The position numbers and the translations under genes were made by a program. Below are positions 7,417 through 17,832 of a DNA stretch of 64,000 nucleotides, piece after piece (positions within the stretch are counted from its first letter, which is position 1; the number at the start of each line of letters is the position of its first letter). Source of the stretch: Vicinamibacteraceae bacterium (lineage in GTDB: Bacteria; Acidobacteriota; Thermoanaerobaculia; Multivoradales; Multivoraceae); NCBI GenBank assembly GCA_012270995.1, contig JAAXHG010000201.1, positions 1 through 64,000 on the forward strand, given 5' to 3'. Below the pieces are notes generated by a model. That model was not told the DNA's origin and ran no database searches. It saw nothing but the letters and a program-made list of their open reading frames with translations.

Positions 7417-9648
7417 CTACTGCGGCAGCTCGATCGAGAACGTCGTGCCGCGCGGTTGGTTGTCCTCGACCCGGATCGAGCCGTTGTGGTCGCTGACGAT
7501 GCGCTGGACGATCGCCAGACCGAGTCCGGAGCCCCTTCCCTTCGTCGAGAAGTAGGGCAGGAACAGCTTCTCGCGTGCCGCCTTCGGGACGCCGCTTCCC
7601 GTGTCGCTGACGGAAAGGTCGAAGACGCCGTTGCTGCGGCCGGCGCGTACCGTGACCTGGCCCGGCGGAGTGGTGGCGGCGATCGCGTTGTCCAGCAGGT
7701 TGACCAGGGCGGAGCGCATCTGGTCGGCGTCGAGCTTGACGTGCAGACCGTCCTCCCCGGCTTCGATTCGAGCCTCGACTTGGACGCCCGGTTTCAGTTC
7801 GCGGTAGAGATCGACCGTTTCGCCGATGAGCCGCTCGACGTCGACGTCGCGGGGCTGGGGCCGGCGCATGCGGGCGTAGCGGGCGAACTCGTCGACCAGG
7901 TTCAGCATGTTGCCGACCTCCCGCACGATGACGGAAGACCCTTCTTCGACCGCGGCATCCAGGCTCCTGTCCCTGTTCCTGGACTTGCGGAGCATGCGTT
8001 CCGCGGCGAGCTTGATCGGCGTCAGCGGGTTCTTGATCTCGTGCGCGATGCGCCGGGCCGCTTCAGTCCAGGTGGCGGCCTTCTGGGCGTCGAGCAGAGC
8101 GGTGAGATCCTCGATCACGATGACGTGGCCGAGCAGTTCGAAGCCGCCGGTTCCGCTCGGGGCGCGCAGCGGACTGGTCTTCACTTCCAGCGTCTTCCAG
8201 TCGTCCTTGCCGCCGAGGCTGACCTCCCGGCGGGCCGGCGTCGTTTGCGGACGCCGACGCTTATCTGCGGCGTCGGGCAGGTCGGCGAACACGGCTTCGA
8301 TTCCGCGGTCGGGAAGCAGCTCGCCCAGAGCTTCCGGGGGCGAGCCGGCGAGTATCGTGTCGGGGGCCAGGCCCAGCATCTCGAGAGCGGCTCGGTTGCA
8401 GGTCAGGATCCTGCCGTCGCGATCGAGCGACAGGACGCCGGCGGGACCGCTCTCGAGCACCGCCTCGATCCGCGCGCGCTCGGCGTCCAGACGGCGGTTC
8501 GTGGCGACGAGATCGCGGTTCGAGTCCTCGAGCGCGTCGGTCATCCGGTTGAAGGAGTCGACGAGCACCTGAACCTCGTCGTCGGCGGCGGCCTCGACGC
8601 GGTGTTCCAGGTCGCCGCCGGCGATGCGCCGGGTGCCGTCCGCCAGGGCCTCGATCGGTCCGGTCACCCGGCCGGCCACGTAGAGGCCGACCCAGCAGGA
8701 AACGAGCAGGATGCAGAGGGTGACCGTCAGGAAGAGGAGCCAGTAGGCGGCCCGTATCTCGTCCCGCTGGGCGTGCAGTTGCCGGCGCGACTGGTAGGCG
8801 CCGATCAGGGTTTCCGTGTTGCCGGCCAGTTCGGCATCGAGCAGCCTCCCGGCGACCGCTACGGTGGGTTCGTCGCCACCGTCGGTCGCCGCCGCACCCA
8901 GGATCAGGCGCTCCTCCCTACCGGAGACCTGGTCGACCGCGCGGGCGGCGCCGGTGCGGATCGCTTCCAGCAGCATGCCGCGGGTTGGTTCGGGCATTTC
9001 CGACAGGGTCTGGGGGTTGACCGTCGCGTGGACGAAGGTCGTGTCGCGGTAGACGGCGAGGTAGTCCAGGTCGGCTGACGACAGCGTCTCCCCAAGGGCA
9101 CGCGACAGGCTGCCGCGGCCGCGCGGATCCTCCAGGTCGAGATCGGCCGTTTCGGTGAGTAAGCGTTCCGCGTCGCGCAGCAACTGGTCCTGGTGGGTGG
9201 ACGTGAGGGCCTGGGAGACCTGGTTCGCCGGTTCCAGCAGATCGTCGATGTCGGTGCGGAACATGCGGTCGATCGAGCCCTGCAGCAGTTCGGTCGCGTA
9301 GAGGAACAGGACCAGTCCCGGAAGCAGCGACAGCCCGATGTAGGTGAGGATCAGCTTGGTGCGGAATTTGGCGCCGAGACGCTGCCGCCGCCGCTCGATC
9401 CACAGCTTCGTCAGGTTGCGGACGAGGAGGAACACGACGATCAGGATCAGCACCACGTTCAGGTTGCGCAGCGCGAACAGGAGGATGCTGTTGTTGAGCG
9501 CCGCGGGATCGATCTCGCGCCCGCGCTGAAGCGCGTAGTAGCCGGCCGTCGGTACGGCGAGGGCGAGTACGAGAAGCCAGACCAGGAACCGATTGCTCTT
9601 GATCAGCTCTCGTAGCGAGCGTGGGGGGGCCGCCCGGGTCGTCGTCAT
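7417..9648 (-). CDS. ntrY: NtrY-like membrane sensor histidine kinase
   Basis: 743 aa. Hydrophobic segments lie at about 20-41, 56-76 and 98-119, then a large extracytoplasmic region and a fourth segment at about 300-322. HAMP follows (about 323-375, RVTGPIEALADGTRRIAGG), then a PAS domain (about 390-480), a phosphoacceptor His in ARRIAHEIKNPLTPIKLAAE, and an ATPase domain with N box NLLDNAIA, DTGSGV and GRGSGLGLAIV. This is the NtrY architecture, and NtrX is encoded immediately downstream. The DUF4390 gene ends one base before this start, an arrangement often seen with NtrY-like kinases. The periplasmic ligand cannot be read from sequence. Confidence 0.92.
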   Translation of the reverse strand: MTTTRAAPPRSLRELIKSNRFLVWLLVLALAVPTAGYYALQRGREIDPAALNNSILLFALRNLNVVLILIVVFLLVRNLTKLWIERRRQRLGAKFRTKLILTYIGLSLLPGLVLFLYATELLQGSIDRMFRTDIDDLLEPANQVSQALTSTHQDQLLRDAERLLTETADLDLEDPRGRGSLSRALGETLSSADLDYLAVYRDTTFVHATVNPQTLSEMPEPTRGMLLEAIRTGAARAVDQVSGREERLILGAAATDGGDEPTVAVAGRLLDAELAGNTETLIGAYQSRRQLHAQRDEIRAAYWLLFLTVTLCILLVSCWVGLYVAGRVTGPIEALADGTRRIAGGDLEHRVEAAADDEVQVLVDSFNRMTDALEDSNRDLVATNRRLDAERARIEAVLESGPAGVLSLDRDGRILTCNRAALEMLGLAPDTILAGSPPEALGELLPDRGIEAVFADLPDAADKRRRPQTTPARREVSLGGKDDWKTLEVKTSPLRAPSGTGGFELLGHVIVIEDLTALLDAQKAATWTEAARRIAHEIKNPLTPIKLAAERMLRKSRNRDRSLDAAVEEGSSVIVREVGNMLNLVDEFARYARMRRPQPRDVDVERLIGETVDLYRELKPGVQVEARIEAGEDGLHVKLDADQMRSALVNLLDNAIAATTPPGQVTVRAGRSNGVFDLSVSDTGSGVPKAAREKLFLPYFSTKGRGSGLGLAIVQRIVSDHNGSIRVEDNQPRGTTFSIELPQ

Positions 9649-9649
9649 C

Positions 9650-10264
9650 TCACTTGGCCCCTGTCTCCCGCACCGACCTCCGGAATGGCGGGAAGGGCTG
9701 GGTCTGGACCCAGGCGGTATGGACCCGGTCGGGTATCAGGCCGAGACGGGTCCGTGACCGCAGTTCCGCGCGCACCCGGAGGACGAACCGGCCCGCCAGC
9801 TCGTCTTCCATCTCGATCGACGGCAGCTTGTCGAAGACCGTCAACGCCCGCTCGAGGTCGGCGGCCGAGGTGACGACGCGGCTGGCGTAGAGCTCGCCGT
9901 CGCGCTTGAAGTTGACCAGGTACTCCCGGGTGAGGGCGTTGTACATCGCCACGACTTGCAGCCGCGTTGCGCCGACGCGCTTGTCGAACCACCGGCGTCG
10001 CAGTCTCTGGACCTGGATGTCGTACGTGAAGCCCGTCGGCAGACCGCTCTCGATCTTCTCCCAGGTCCGTTCGTCCAGGGCGCGGTCGAGGCGGAAGCTG
10101 ACCAGGAGCTCCGCACCGTCGCGAACGACGGACAGCGCGGCGATACCGGCCTTGTGGTTTCGGGTGGAACCTTCTCGTGGGGGCTGGGCCGCGAGTATGT
10201 CGGCGCCCAGGACGCTCGACAGGCTGAGCGCGCAGATCAGCCGCCCCGCCCACGGGACTCTCAT
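9650..10264 (-). CDS. DUF4390 family exported protein
   Basis: 204 aa from the ATG at 10264, which gives a signal peptide (MRVPWAGRLICALSLSSVLG, cleavage probably near ADILAAQ). The rest is one DUF4390-like domain of beta strands (FRLDRALDERTWEKIESGLPTG, YNALTREYLV, DELAGRFVLRVRAELRS). The family is repeatedly found directly upstream of NtrY-type kinases, as here with one base between genes. A periplasmic accessory or sensory role for the kinase is therefore plausible but unproven. lpxC lies 43 bp upstream. Confidence 0.85.
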   Translation of the reverse strand: MRVPWAGRLICALSLSSVLGADILAAQPPREGSTRNHKAGIAALSVVRDGAELLVSFRLDRALDERTWEKIESGLPTGFTYDIQVQRLRRRWFDKRVGATRLQVVAMYNALTREYLVNFKRDGELYASRVVTSAADLERALTVFDKLPSIEMEDELAGRFVLRVRAELRSRTRLGLIPDRVHTAWVQTQPFPPFRRSVRETGAK

Positions 10265-10307
10265 GGGGGCGACACTACCAGCCCCGGCGGGTTTGCCGGT
10301 GGCTGCG

Positions 10308-11312
10308 CTACTGCGGAGAACCGGCCAGAACCGGCGCCCAGGCCGGAGGCTGCTTCGGATCGAGAGGCAGATCCGCTTGCGGCGGCAGCTCTTCCCCGAC
10401 CATCCAGGTCCAGCACTGCGGATTCGCGACCAACTCCTTGAGCAGCTCGTAGTGGAGCTGGTGGCCGCCGCGCACGACCTCGAAGTGCCCCCAGATCGGG
10501 GCGCCCAGCAGGGTGAGGTCGCCGACCGCATCGAGCGCCTTGTGACGCACCGGCTCGTCGGCGAAGCGCAGGTCGGTGTTCACGGCTCCCCTGTCGTCGA
10601 ACACGATGCAGTTGTCGACGGAGCCGCCGAGGCCCAGTCCGGCCCTCTGCATCTTCTCGACGTCCACCTGCCGGCAGAACGTCCGGGCCGGCGCCAGGTC
10701 GCGCTCGAAGCTGGCCCGGTCGACTTCCAACTGCAGCCGCTGCCGTCCGACGGCGCAGCCCGGGAAGTCGATCGTGTAGTCGAGGCGCAGACCGGGGTAG
10801 GGTGAAGCGCGCAGCCACTTGTCGCCGCGCTTGAGTTCGAGGACCGAGGTCATCGCCAGGATCCGCCGGTCGGCGTTCTGCCGGCGAATCCCGGCCGCCT
10901 GCAGCAGCAGCAGGTAGGGCATCGCGGAACCGTCCAGGATCGGCACTTCGGGGCCGTCCATTTCCACGACCAGATTGTCGATGCCTAGGGCGTAGACCGC
11001 GGCGAGCAGATGCTCCACGGTCGACACGGTGACGTCGTCGCGGCCGAGTGTCGTCGCCAGCTCGAGGGAACTGACGTCCTTGAGTTCGGCCCGGACCTCG
11101 ACGCTGCCCGCATCCGTGCGCCGGAACCGGACCCCGCTGCCGGCCGGCGCCGGTAGGATCCGCAGATTCGTCTGCTTGCCGGTGTGGATGCCCACGCCCG
11201 AAATGGCGGTCGGCCGGCGGATCGTCTGCTGTCGGAAAAGACGGTCTCGGGTGCTGTCGGACCTCAATGAACGACCTGGATTCCCGTTCGGTCCGTTGGC
11301 GCGTCTGCCCAT
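10308..11312 (-). CDS. lpxC: UDP-3-O-acyl-N-acetylglucosamine deacetylase LpxC
   Basis: 334 aa from the ATG at 11312; a TTG at 11267 would give a more typical N terminus just before RQQTIRRP and is a real alternative. LpxC catalyses the committed, zinc-dependent step of lipid A synthesis in the cytoplasm. Visible family motifs are ISGVGIHTGK, TVEHLLAAVYALGIDN (zinc-ligand His), DGPEVPILDGSAMPY, and near the C terminus RHKALDAVGDLTLLG and the catalytic His region GHFEVVRGGHQLH. It is the first gene of the minus-strand run leading to selB. The 260 bp to divergent smpB should hold both promoters. Confidence 0.94.
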   Translation of the reverse strand: MGRRANGPNGNPGRSLRSDSTRDRLFRQQTIRRPTAISGVGIHTGKQTNLRILPAPAGSGVRFRRTDAGSVEVRAELKDVSSLELATTLGRDDVTVSTVEHLLAAVYALGIDNLVVEMDGPEVPILDGSAMPYLLLLQAAGIRRQNADRRILAMTSVLELKRGDKWLRASPYPGLRLDYTIDFPGCAVGRQRLQLEVDRASFERDLAPARTFCRQVDVEKMQRAGLGLGGSVDNCIVFDDRGAVNTDLRFADEPVRHKALDAVGDLTLLGAPIWGHFEVVRGGHQLHYELLKELVANPQCWTWMVGEELPPQADLPLDPKQPPAWAPVLAGSPQ

Positions 11313-11439
11313 CGGCGGGTTGACGGAGCAGGGATCGTGCCAGCCGCCGCAAGGCCGGTGCAACCCCCATGAGTTCAAGGGTTTCTGGGTTGCTCCGACA
11401 CCGACCTGTCTCCTTGCGGGTTGTCTGTGCGGCCCGAAC

Positions 11440-11457
11440 TGTGGCGTGTGTGCCACA
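11440..11457. repeat. Inverted repeat TGTGGC-N6-GCCACA in the lpxC/smpB region
   Basis: Six-base arms TGTGGC (11440-11445) and GCCACA (11452-11457) are separated by GTGTGT, and a further TGTGGC occurs at 11462-11467. It lies in the divergent intergenic region and could be an operator for either gene. No promoter hexamers could be placed with confidence. Confidence 0.45.
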
Positions 11458-11572
11458 CATCTGTGGCGCCTCGACCGCACGACTGCGGTCCGTGGCAGGG
11501 GTAGACTCCGGCAGGCGTCGAGCGGCAGTCCGTGGACCCGGGCGCCGCTCGAGATGCCCGAGATGAACACGC

Positions 11573-12099
11573 ATGGCCAAGCGCACCAACCCACACTCCC
11601 CGGCGGGCGGTCTGCCTCTGGCGGTCAATCGCAAGGCGAGGCGGCAGTACCGGGTGCTGGAGCGCTTCGAAGCGGGCATCGAACTCCTGGGTACTGAGGT
11701 CAAGTCGATTCGCGGCGGCAAGATCCAGTTGCGGGACAGCTACGTCGCCTTCCGCGACCACGAGGCCTGGCTGGTGGACGCCCACATCTCGGCCTACAGT
11801 CACGGCAACCGGGAGAACCACGAGCTGGAGCGGCCGCGGCGATTGCTCCTGAACCGGCGCGAAATCGACCGTCTCTTCGGGCGCACCCGCGACCGGGGCC
11901 TGACGGTGGTTCCGCTCTCCGTCTATCTGAAGGCAAACCGGATCAAGGTCGAGTTGGCCCTGGCCGAGGGCAGGAAGTTGCACGACAAGCGGCAGCGAGA
12001 GCGCGAGAGGACCCTCGATCGGGAGGCCAGGGAAGTGTTCCGCGGGCGCCGGCGGATGCGGGGCCCCTCCGGGCACGGGAAACCCGGGGAGCACGGTCC

Positions 12100-12103
<4 letters not shown>
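11573..12103 (+). CDS. smpB: SsrA-binding protein SmpB
   Basis: 176 aa. SmpB binds tmRNA and brings it to stalled ribosomes for trans-translation. The conserved core is complete: [66 protein letters not shown] and [12 protein letters not shown], followed by the basic tail with KLHDKRQ. The tail is longer than average, ending in a Gly/Arg-rich stretch. The stop overlaps the uvrA start (GTGA), so the two are probably translationally coupled. tmRNA itself is not in the window. Confidence 0.96.
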
Positions 12104-14946
<2,843 letters not shown>

Positions 14947-14965
14947 GGAGGGGCGGAGGGGAAGC

Positions 14966-16459
14966 GTGGCCGCCTCGAGCCCATCCTCGGACCTGGCCGG
15001 TCGCCGGCAGCGCCTGCAGCTCGAGACGCTGTACGACCTGGTCGTGGCGCTCTACTCGCACGAGTCGGAGCAGGGTCTGCTGGACGACCTGTTACAGCGG
15101 GTGTGCGCGGCGGTCGATCCGGCGGCCGCGGCCGCGGTGACCCGGGACCGCTTCGGCGTCGCCCGCGCCGCCGCGACGGTGGGCTTCGGCAGCCGTCCAC
15201 CGTCCGCCGAGACTCTTCTTGCAGGTCCTCTGTGGCACGACCTGCTGGCCCAGGACGAAACCGTGGCCCGCAGCGGCGGAAAGCTGGCGGACCGCGAGTT
15301 TCGTTTCCTGGTGGCGGCGCCGCTCAAGTCCCGCGACTCCCTGCTCGGCTTCGTGGCGGTGCTCGACAAGGAGGCGCGCGGCGCCGGTGCGCCCGGGTTC
15401 AGCGAAGGCGACCGGCGGTTCCTGAGGTCCGTCGCGGCGCTGGCCGGTGTCGCGCTGGACGGTCTGCGCCAGGTCGAACGTCTGGTTACTTCCCGCGAGC
15501 GTTTGGCGGAGGAGAACAAGCTCCTCAAGGAACGGCTGGACGACTTCGCGGAGGTAGGGGGTCAGCGGATCGTGGCCTACGCGCCGGCCATGCGGCGCAT
15601 CCTGGAGGTCCTCGACCGGGTCGCGCCTCGCAGCGTCAGCGTCCTGCTGCGGGGCGAGAGCGGCACCGGGAAGGAACTGATGGCGGCGCTGCTGCACGGG
15701 CGTTCGGAACGCTCCGGACCGCTGGTGGCGGTCAACTGCGCCGCGCTCCCCGAGAGCCTGCTGGAGAGCGAGCTGTTCGGTATCGAGGGCGGCGTGGCCA
15801 CCGGTGTGCGAGCTCGCCTGGGCCGCTTCGAACTGGCCGACCGCGGCACGCTCTTCCTCGACGAAGTGGCCGATCTCGATGTGGCGTCTCAGGTCAAGCT
15901 GCTGCGCGCGCTCCAGGAGCGCGAGATCGTCCGTGTCGGCGGGCACCAGGCGATCCCGGTCGACACCCGCGTCGTCGCGGCGACCCACCAACCCCTGGAG
16001 CAGCTCGTGGCCGAGGGCCGCTTCCGGGAGGACCTGTACTACCGGCTGAAGGGGATCAGCGTCGAGTTGCCGCCGCTGCGCGAACGGCGCCGGGACATCC
16101 CGCACCTCGTCCGGTACTTCACCGAGCGCTTCTGCGACCGCGAGGCGGTCGAGCCGCCCCAGTTCGACCGCGGCGCCCTGAGTCTACTCCTGGCGCACGA
16201 CTATCCCGGCAATGTCCGTGAGCTTCAGAACATCGTCGAGGGAGCCGCCTCCCTGGCCGACGGGGTCGTCGACGCGTCGCTGATCCAGTCGTTGATCGGC
16301 GGCGCGGAGTCGGGTCCACAGGGCCCGGAGCCGCTCGATCTGGAGACCGTCAAGCGCCGCCACGTGCGCCGGGTGATCCGCATGACCGGGGGCAACAAGA
16401 GCGCTGCGGCGAAACTGCTTGGCGTGCACCGCCGGACGTTGTCGCGCGGCCGTTTCTGA
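14966..16459 (+). CDS. Sigma-54-dependent activator with GAF domain and altered GAFTGA loop
   Basis: 497 aa from the GTG at 14966, preceded by a purine-rich GGAGGGG; the frame is open into uvrA but that part is unrelated. Order: a GAF-like sensor domain (about 15-190), an AAA+ domain with Walker [10 protein letters not shown] and Walker B GTLFLDEV (about 205-430), and a Fis-type DNA-binding end ([20 protein letters not shown]) stopping soon after the recognition helix. The loop that normally reads GAFTGA and contacts sigma-54 reads GVATGV (15791-15808). There is no receiver domain, so a ligand or redox signal to GAF is likely. A sigma-54 promoter for the next operon lies 240 bp downstream, making that operon its probable target. 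Confidence 0.88.
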   Translation: MAASSPSSDLAGRRQRLQLETLYDLVVALYSHESEQGLLDDLLQRVCAAVDPAAAAAVTRDRFGVARAAATVGFGSRPPSAETLLAGPLWHDLLAQDETVARSGGKLADREFRFLVAAPLKSRDSLLGFVAVLDKEARGAGAPGFSEGDRRFLRSVAALAGVALDGLRQVERLVTSRERLAEENKLLKERLDDFAEVGGQRIVAYAPAMRRILEVLDRVAPRSVSVLLRGESGTGKELMAALLHGRSERSGPLVAVNCAALPESLLESELFGIEGGVATGVRARLGRFELADRGTLFLDEVADLDVASQVKLLRALQEREIVRVGGHQAIPVDTRVVAATHQPLEQLVAEGRFREDLYYRLKGISVELPPLRERRRDIPHLVRYFTERFCDREAVEPPQFDRGALSLLLAHDYPGNVRELQNIVEGAASLADGVVDASLIQSLIGGAESGPQGPEPLDLETVKRRHVRRVIRMTGGNKSAAAKLLGVHRRTLSRGRF

Positions 16460-16493
16460 TCTGTCCGCCGGCGGTGAGGCGCGATCGGGGCAC

Positions 16494-16597
16494 CATGTCC
16501 CAATAAGAGCCATAATGTCCCTATCATAGGTCAGGTATGGTCTCTTGTCGGAGTCCAACCGGCCCCAAAGGTCGGTTCGGTCTCCCGTTGGGACATG
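16494..16597. promoter_or_regulatory. Candidate activator-binding sites (three ATGTCCC elements)
   Basis: CATGTCCCAA at 16494-16503 is repeated in perfect inverse as TTGGGACATG at 16588-16597. A third copy of the core, ATGTCCC, is at 16515-16521, exactly 20 bp after the first. They lie about 125-230 bp upstream of the transcription start expected from the sigma-54 promoter, the usual range for enhancer sites of sigma-54 activators. That the upstream activator binds them is inference from position and repetition. Confidence 0.45.
16520..16530. repeat. Palindromic CCTATCATAGG element, copy 1
   Basis: An 11-bp near-perfect palindrome with a single unpaired centre. Its exact reverse complement occurs at 20250-20260 between pcm and the PmbA-like gene. 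It contains TATCAT/TATGAT, which can be read as a -10 hexamer on either strand. Confidence 0.4.
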
Positions 16598-16695
16598 TTG
16601 CCGCGCTCGCGAAATCCGGGTCGGTTCGCCCCGGTCTTGCGGAAAGCCCTGTCTGGCCTCAAATCCTGGCTCCAGCGGACCGCCGTCCCCATGTT

Positions 16696-16711
16696 GGCAG
16701 CGGACTTGCTC
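16696..16711 (+). promoter_or_regulatory. Sigma-54 promoter for the partner-switching operon
   Basis: TGGCAGCGGACTTGCT matches the -24/-12 consensus TGGCACR-N4-TTGCW at all but the sixth and seventh positions, with GG and GC at the required spacing. The -12 C is at 16710, so transcription should begin near 16722. That leaves about 20 nt containing a GGAGGT Shine-Dalgarno before the ATG at 16741. It lies between a sigma-54 activator gene and an Rsb-type operon. Confidence 0.72.
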
Positions 16712-16740
16712 GTGGGAGGGGGAATCGAAGGGAGGTCAGC

Positions 16741-16956
16741 ATGATGGTAGGGTCGCAGTTCAGTTTTTTGGACCGTGGAGGCGCTGCCGCGTCCGGTGCG
16801 AGGGTTCTGTCAGGTTTCCTGGACTGGGTCTTGACCTCGGTTCCGGCCGGCGTGTTCTGGTCTTCTGCTGTTGTCGCGAGTTTCGTGTGGTTTCTGCTGA
16901 ACGATCAATTGCATCCCGCGGTGATCTACTGTCTGAAGCTGTTTCTAACCGCCTAG
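16741..16956 (+). CDS. Small membrane protein at the head of the Rsb-like operon
   Basis: 71 aa, no family recognised. A perfect GGAGGT lies four bases before the first of two tandem ATG codons, and the gene begins just downstream of a sigma-54 promoter, so I regard it as real. The N terminus is polar (FSFLDRGGAAASG), then a hydrophobic stretch (about 24-53, LDWVLTSVPAGVFWSSAVVASFVWFLL in part) and a second short one at the C terminus (HPAVIYCLKLFL). One or two membrane passes are likely. Its position suggests it is a membrane anchor, sensor or output partner of the RsbW/V/U-like proteins; this is inference from context only. Confidence 0.6.
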   Translation: MMVGSQFSFLDRGGAAASGARVLSGFLDWVLTSVPAGVFWSSAVVASFVWFLLNDQLHPAVIYCLKLFLTA

Positions 16957-16999
16957 CGGCGCCGGACCCGTCGCCCCGGTGCGCTCCGCTTTTTCCTGC

Positions 17000-17443
17000 A
17001 TGTCTGAGTTCGGGGTACTCGAAGAGACCCATCTGACGTTCAGGCTCGCGCCTGAAATGGAGCTCAAGGCGCGTGCCAGCGCCTGCGCGGTGGCGAAGTC
17101 CATACGGATGAGCACCGACAAGGTGGAGGAAGTGGGCATGGCGGTCGTCGAGGCCTGCATCAACGCGATCGAACACAGCCGGGCCGCCGACGGCAAGCTG
17201 CATCTCCGGTTGGCGGTGCTGGGGCCGGCGGAAGCCGACGATCCGCGGGTGCTGCGGATCACGATTCAGGACCAGGGAGTTGGATTCGATCCCGCCAAGG
17301 TGGTACAACCAAGGATCGAGGACAACCTCAGGTCCATCCGCAAGCGGGGATGGGGCTTGAGGATCATCGAGGGCTTGATGGACGAGGTGAACGTGCTCTC
17401 GGGTGAGAGCGGCACGTCCGTCGTCATGTCGAAGGCGCGCTGA
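17000..17443 (+). CDS. RsbW-like serine kinase / anti-sigma ATPase
   Basis: 147 aa from ATG 17000; an upstream GTG at 16979 is possible and neither has a strong ribosome site. One GHKL ATPase domain of the RsbW/SpoIIAB type: N box VVEACINAIEHS, G1 DQGVGFDP, G2 RGWGLRIIEGLMDEV and a C-terminal strand GTSVVMSKAR. Such proteins bind a sigma factor or other target and phosphorylate a STAS antagonist. The antagonist is the next gene (29 bp) and the matching phosphatase follows. No sigma-factor gene is adjacent, so the regulated target is not known. Confidence 0.85.
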   Translation: MSEFGVLEETHLTFRLAPEMELKARASACAVAKSIRMSTDKVEEVGMAVVEACINAIEHSRAADGKLHLRLAVLGPAEADDPRVLRITIQDQGVGFDPAKVVQPRIEDNLRSIRKRGWGLRIIEGLMDEVNVLSGESGTSVVMSKAR

Positions 17444-17472
17444 GGAAAGCGCGGGGGAGTTGGGTTGAGCCC

Positions 17473-17832
17473 ATGACCGAGGGACTGAAGTTGGACGTGG
17501 AACGCCGCCAGGATCTGGCGGTCATCTACACGGACGGATACATCAACAACCAGGGGGGCGAGGAGATCGCCGAGGCGGCCTACGCCCTTCTGGACGACGG
17601 CTACCGGTCGCTGTTGCTCAACCTCCGGGGCACGAAGATCGTCAACTCGATCGGCATCTCGATCCTGATCGAGATCATCGAGAAGATGCTCGCGGTGCAG
17701 GGGCGTCTCGCGTTCTGCAACCTCACGCCGACGATCGAGAAGACGTTCCACATCATGGGTCTGGCCCAGTACTCGACGATCTACCCCGACGAGCAGGCGG
17801 CTGTCAGTGAACTCCAGTCGGGAGCGTCCTGA
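17473..17832 (+). CDS. STAS-domain anti-sigma factor antagonist (RsbV-like)
   Basis: 119 aa, a single STAS domain. The usual phosphorylated serine follows Asp in DSxG; here the equivalent is NSIG with Ser59, so the serine is kept and Asp has become Asn. The order kinase, antagonist, phosphatase is that of a partner switch: unphosphorylated antagonist should sequester the RsbW-like kinase. The last 26 bases overlap the start of the phosphatase gene, so translation is probably coupled. Confidence 0.87.
   Translation: MTEGLKLDVERRQDLAVIYTDGYINNQGGEEIAEAAYALLDDGYRSLLLNLRGTKIVNSIGISILIEIIEKMLAVQGRLAFCNLTPTIEKTFHIMGLAQYSTIYPDEQAAVSELQSGAS

Noticed and set aside
6415..9078. 887-codon plus-strand frame opposite ntrY/ntrX
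   Set aside because: The antisense of two well-recognised genes. Its length comes from high GC at third positions, and its composition is biased with no motif.
16588..16604. TTGGGACATGTTGCC read as a sigma-54 promoter
   Set aside because: The distance between GG and GC is wrong; the match at 16696-16711 has the correct spacing.
16979..16999. Upstream GTG start for the RsbW-like protein
   Set aside because: It adds only seven residues without family similarity and has no ribosome site; ATG 17000 is preferred.
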